A DNA stretch of 9,209 bases. It comes from CAWHOW01 sp050013795 (GTDB lineage: Bacteria; Bacteroidota; Bacteroidia; Bacteroidales; CG2-30-32-10). The first letter of the stretch is position 1, and each line of letters opens with the position of its first letter. Below the pieces are notes generated by a model. It was not told the origin of the DNA. It saw only the letters and a list, made by a program, of their open reading frames with translations, and searched no databases. Of the stretch, positions 6,561 through 9,209 are shown piece after piece. Both the position numbers and the translations under genes were made by a program. Where the stretch lies: the NCBI GenBank assembly GCA_050013795.1, contig JBEKEO010000119.1, positions 1 to 9,209 of the forward strand, in the 5' to 3' direction.

Positions 6561-8562
6561 TAATAATTGGAAAAATTGCTGGGGTGAAGATCAGCAAAAA
6601 GATGCTCTCCGGCTTAAAGGACCAATATTTATTATTGGAGCATCTGGATTTATTGGTGCGAATTTATTTTATAGTCTGAGTGCTTTAAGAAATGATGTTT
6701 TTGCCTGTTCAAGAAATCCTCAAAAAGGATGGAGACTGACAGGGGTTGATTCTTCAAAACTAATAAATCTTGATATTACCGATTATGAAAGATTGCAGGA
6801 TATAATTAATGAATACAGACCTTCTACAATTTTTAATTTTGCTGCATATGGAGCATATTCCAGACAAACCGATGCGGAAAAAATACATAATACTAATTAC
6901 ATTGGAACATTAAACTTATTAAAAACCCTTTCTGAAATTGGCTGCGCAGCATATGTGCATGCAGGCACATCATCTGAATATGGCTTGAATTGCACAACAC
7001 CCGATGAAAACAGTGAGATGATCCCGAACAGCGATTATGCTGTTTCAAAAGTTTCTGCTTCTTATCTGATAAAATATTTTGGCAAAGTACATAACTTCCC
7101 TGCTGTAAACCTGAGGCTCTATTCTGTATATGGGCCTTGGGAGGAGCGCGACAGGCTTATTCCTGCCTTAATTACAAACTGTTTACAGGGGAAACTTCCT
7201 CATTTTACTGATAAAAAGGTTTCCAGAGATTTCGTTTATATTGACGACAGTACAAATGCCATGGTAAAAGCTGCTTTAACAGCTTGCATAACAAATCCGG
7301 GCATTTCACTAAATATTGCGACGGGAACCAAAACCACTATTGAGGATGTAGCTAATACAGCAAAAGATATTTTTAATATAAAAGATGATCCCTCATTTGG
7401 ATCCATGCAAAACCGTAAATGGGACCTGTCTGAATGGTATGGTGATCCTGCTCTTGCCGAGAAAATAATTGGATGGAAATTTAACACTTCATTCGCTGAT
7501 GGCTTAAGGTACACTGTAAAATGGGAAAAAGAATATGCTGACAGAACACGATATGTTTCTATTCCTAAAAAAGAAAAAAAAATATCTGCAATCATAGCCT
7601 GTTATAAGGATAATCAATCCATCCCTATATTGTATAAACGATTAACCGATGTTTTCACTAAGTCAGAATATGACTATGAGATCATATTTGTTAATGATTC
7701 CAGTCCATACAACGACGAAGAAATTATTTCTCAACTTTGTTATCAGGATAACCATGTAATTGGAGTTTCTCATTCAAGGAATTTTGGCTCACAATCGGCA
7801 TTTGTAAGCGGTATGGAACTCTCGTCGGGTGATGCTTTGGTATTACTGGATGGTGACGGGCAGGATCCTCCTGAAATAATTTCAGATTTTATTCTTAAAT
7901 GGAATGAAGGGTTTGATGTTGTTTACGGTGAAAGAGTAAAACGGGTAGCGCCTTTTTATATGCAAATTTTTTACAAATTGTTTTATAAAATTTTCAGAAA
8001 TTTATCTGAAGTGATAATTCCTGTTAATGCAGGAGATTTTTCGTTAATTGATAAAAAAGTCGTTCAATATATACTTAAATTTACCGAAAAAGATATTTTT
8101 TTACGTGGGTTAAGAGCCTGGGTCGGGTTTAAGCAAATCGGAGTTCCTTATACAAGACCTGAAAGACTTTTTGGTAAAAGCACGAATAACTTCCTGAAAA
8201 ATTTCTGGTGGGCTAAAAAAGGAATTTTTTCTTTTAGTAAAAAACCTTTACAATATATTCAAACCATTGGTTTAATTGTATTTATTATTACAATAGCCAT
8301 GAGCTTGTTTTATTTTATAGAATATTTCATTAATCCGCCAAACAATGCACAAGGTATTCCTACAGTTATTTTAATAATGTTAGGTTTAGGAGGTATTCAA
8401 TTAATCTCAATAAGTGTTTTGGGCGATTATATGGGGAAAATTATAGAAGAGGTAAAAAACAGACCAAAGTTTATAAGAAGTAAAATTTTCTATAATGGCA
8501 AAGTATATAATGATGAAATAAAAATATTTGAATTGCTTAAAAAAATTAACAAAACAAAGTAG
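6553..8562 (+). CDS. Fusion: extended SDR NAD-dependent epimerase/dehydratase - GtrB/DPM1-like GT2 with two C-terminal TM spans
   Basis: The protein has 669 residues with two enzymes in one chain. After an unusual polar extension of about 22 residues, residues 24-325 form an extended SDR. It has GASGFIG (29-35) for NAD(P), TSSEYG (139-144), catalytic YAVSK (Tyr162, Lys166) and SRDFVYIDD (224-232), as in nucleotide-sugar epimerases and 4,6-dehydratases. Residues about 326-344 form a charged linker. Residues 345-565 form a GT2 domain: SAIIACYKD (345-353), IIFVNDSS (377-384), DGDGQDPPE (433-441) as the D-x-D region, GDFSLID (494-500), and RGLRAWVGF...RPERLFGKS (518-543). Two spans follow (569-590 and 603-625). 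This GT2 layout matches GtrB/ArnC-like enzymes, which transfer a sugar from a nucleotide donor to polyprenyl phosphate on the cytoplasmic face. The fusion suggests the SDR product is passed directly to the transferase. The start overlaps the previous stop (ATGGATAA). The exact sugar is unknown. Confidence 0.92.
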   Translation: MDNNNWKNCWGEDQQKDALRLKGPIFIIGASGFIGANLFYSLSALRNDVFACSRNPQKGWRLTGVDSSKLINLDITDYERLQDIINEYRPSTIFNFAAYGAYSRQTDAEKIHNTNYIGTLNLLKTLSEIGCAAYVHAGTSSEYGLNCTTPDENSEMIPNSDYAVSKVSASYLIKYFGKVHNFPAVNLRLYSVYGPWEERDRLIPALITNCLQGKLPHFTDKKVSRDFVYIDDSTNAMVKAALTACITNPGISLNIATGTKTTIEDVANTAKDIFNIKDDPSFGSMQNRKWDLSEWYGDPALAEKIIGWKFNTSFADGLRYTVKWEKEYADRTRYVSIPKKEKKISAIIACYKDNQSIPILYKRLTDVFTKSEYDYEIIFVNDSSPYNDEEIISQLCYQDNHVIGVSHSRNFGSQSAFVSGMELSSGDALVLLDGDGQDPPEIISDFILKWNEGFDVVYGERVKRVAPFYMQIFYKLFYKIFRNLSEVIIPVNAGDFSLIDKKVVQYILKFTEKDIFLRGLRAWVGFKQIGVPYTRPERLFGKSTNNFLKNFWWAKKGIFSFSKKPLQYIQTIGLIVFIITIAMSLFYFIEYFINPPNNAQGIPTVILIMLGLGGIQLISISVLGDYMGKIIEEVKNRPKFIRSKIFYNGKVYNDEIKIFELLKKINKTK

Positions 8563-8568
8563 TATAGA

Positions 8569-9209
8569 ATGGGAAGTATTGTTGATGACAGGGGTTTTAA
8601 TCAATCATTTAAAGAGACTAAAACTACGTTGATTAGAGCTGAAAGACGGAATAAATATTTTGAGGAAAATATTGATAAAAACAAGAGAAATGATATATTG
8701 GAAATTGGTTGTGCTTTAGGTGAATTATCTTTTTTTTTAGCAAAAAATTCCAATAACAATGTTTTAGGAATTGATATATGTAAGACATTTATTGACGAAG
8801 CTAAGGAAAGATATAAACTTCCGAATCTGGAATATAAACTACTTGATGTAAGAAATCATCAATTGTTTAATAATCGGAAGTTTGACTATATTATTGGAAA
8901 AGGCGTTCTTCATCATTTATATTATGAAATGGATTCTGTCCTAAGAATTTTAAAAGATATGCTTAAAGACGGCGGAAAAATATTATTTCAGGAACCTAAT
9001 CTTTCGAATCCATACTGCTTTCTGATTTTTAATACTACAACTTTTATGCGCAAATGGGCTAATCTTGATGATGGAGAGAAAGCTATGACAAAAAAATTTA
9101 TTAATAAAAATTTAATTAATACTGGATTTAAAAATATTAAAATAGAATACAAAGATTTCCTGATACCATTAACACCATATATATTAGTAAAGCCAACTAT
9201 TTTTATTAG
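8569..9209 (+). CDS. Class I SAM-dependent methyltransferase (partial, C-terminus beyond right edge)
   Basis: The frame is open from ATG 8569 through the end of the window, giving 213 full residues. Motif I is DILEIGCALGE (42-52). The post-I acidic loop is LGIDICKTF (66-74), motif II is around KLLDV (90-94), and FDYIIGKGVLHHL (105-117) matches the motif-IV region of UbiE/Methyltransf_11-type enzymes. LKDGGKILFQEPN (132-144) follows, as in many small-molecule and sugar methyltransferases. It begins 6 bp after the preceding stop, so it is part of the same transcription unit. O- or N-methylation of the cluster's sugar is an inference from context; polyketide, quinone or lipid substrates cannot be excluded. 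The TAG at 9207-9209 is out of frame, so the gene continues. Confidence 0.88.
   Translation, partial: MGSIVDDRGFNQSFKETKTTLIRAERRNKYFEENIDKNKRNDILEIGCALGELSFFLAKNSNNNVLGIDICKTFIDEAKERYKLPNLEYKLLDVRNHQLFNNRKFDYIIGKGVLHHLYYEMDSVLRILKDMLKDGGKILFQEPNLSNPYCFLIFNTTTFMRKWANLDDGEKAMTKKFINKNLINTGFKNIKIEYKDFLIPLTPYILVKPTIFI

Noticed and set aside
7236..7595. A 119-codon minus-strand open frame inside the SDR-GT2 gene
   Set aside because: It is antisense to conserved SDR coding sequence, with no family features of its own. The same applies to minus-strand frames at 2573-2824, 3049-3237, 5362-5577, 5561-5806 and 8407-8604.
9207..9209. TAG at the last three bases as the methyltransferase stop
   Set aside because: From ATG 8569 these bases are out of frame (the frame reads ATT AG at the edge), so the gene is truncated by the window, not ended.

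Overview
The window is AT-rich and densely coding, and looks like a surface-polysaccharide or protein-glycosylation locus from an uncultured Bacteroidota-like bacterium. The lineage is an inference: no recognisable Shine-Dalgarno sequence precedes any start, TGA is used as an ordinary stop (4784-4786), and the proteins are rich in Asn, Lys and Ile. No rRNA, tRNA, CRISPR array, transposase or integrase was seen.

Layout. Positions 1-1550 (minus) hold the N-terminal 516 residues of a polytopic membrane protein with C-terminal TPRs, resembling TMTC-type GT-C proteins; it runs off the left edge. A 137-bp divergent AT-rich spacer (1551-1687) separates it from a plus-strand series that continues to the right edge. 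That series is: a single-span TPR protein (1688-2464); a 758-residue GT39/PMT-like membrane glycosyltransferase with its own C-terminal TPR cassette (2510-4786); the two subunits of a split transketolase (4853-5659 and 5652-6560); a fusion of an extended SDR nucleotide-sugar epimerase/dehydratase with a GtrB/DPM1-like GT2 carrying two C-terminal membrane spans (6553-8562); and a class I SAM methyltransferase cut by the right edge (8569-9209+). The last four genes are joined by two 8-bp start/stop overlaps and one 6-bp gap, so they are very probably translationally coupled.

How they may work together (inference). The split transketolase, the SDR domain and the methyltransferase would build or modify an unusual, possibly ketose or two-carbon-branched, sugar. 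The GT2 domain would load a sugar onto polyprenyl phosphate at the membrane. The GT39-like protein, and perhaps the divergent TMTC-like protein, are of the GT-C type that uses polyprenyl-linked donors on the outer face of the inner membrane. Their TPR regions could recruit acceptors or partners.

The most distinctive sequence signal is a TPR cassette of about 170-180 residues present twice. It occurs once on a simple membrane anchor and once, one gene downstream, fused to the end of the glycosyltransferase. The first halves match without gaps at 43 of 79 residues by hand count. Other points of note are the SDR-GT2 fusion and an altered thiamine-diphosphate motif (SEGD where GDGE is expected) in the transketolase N-subunit.
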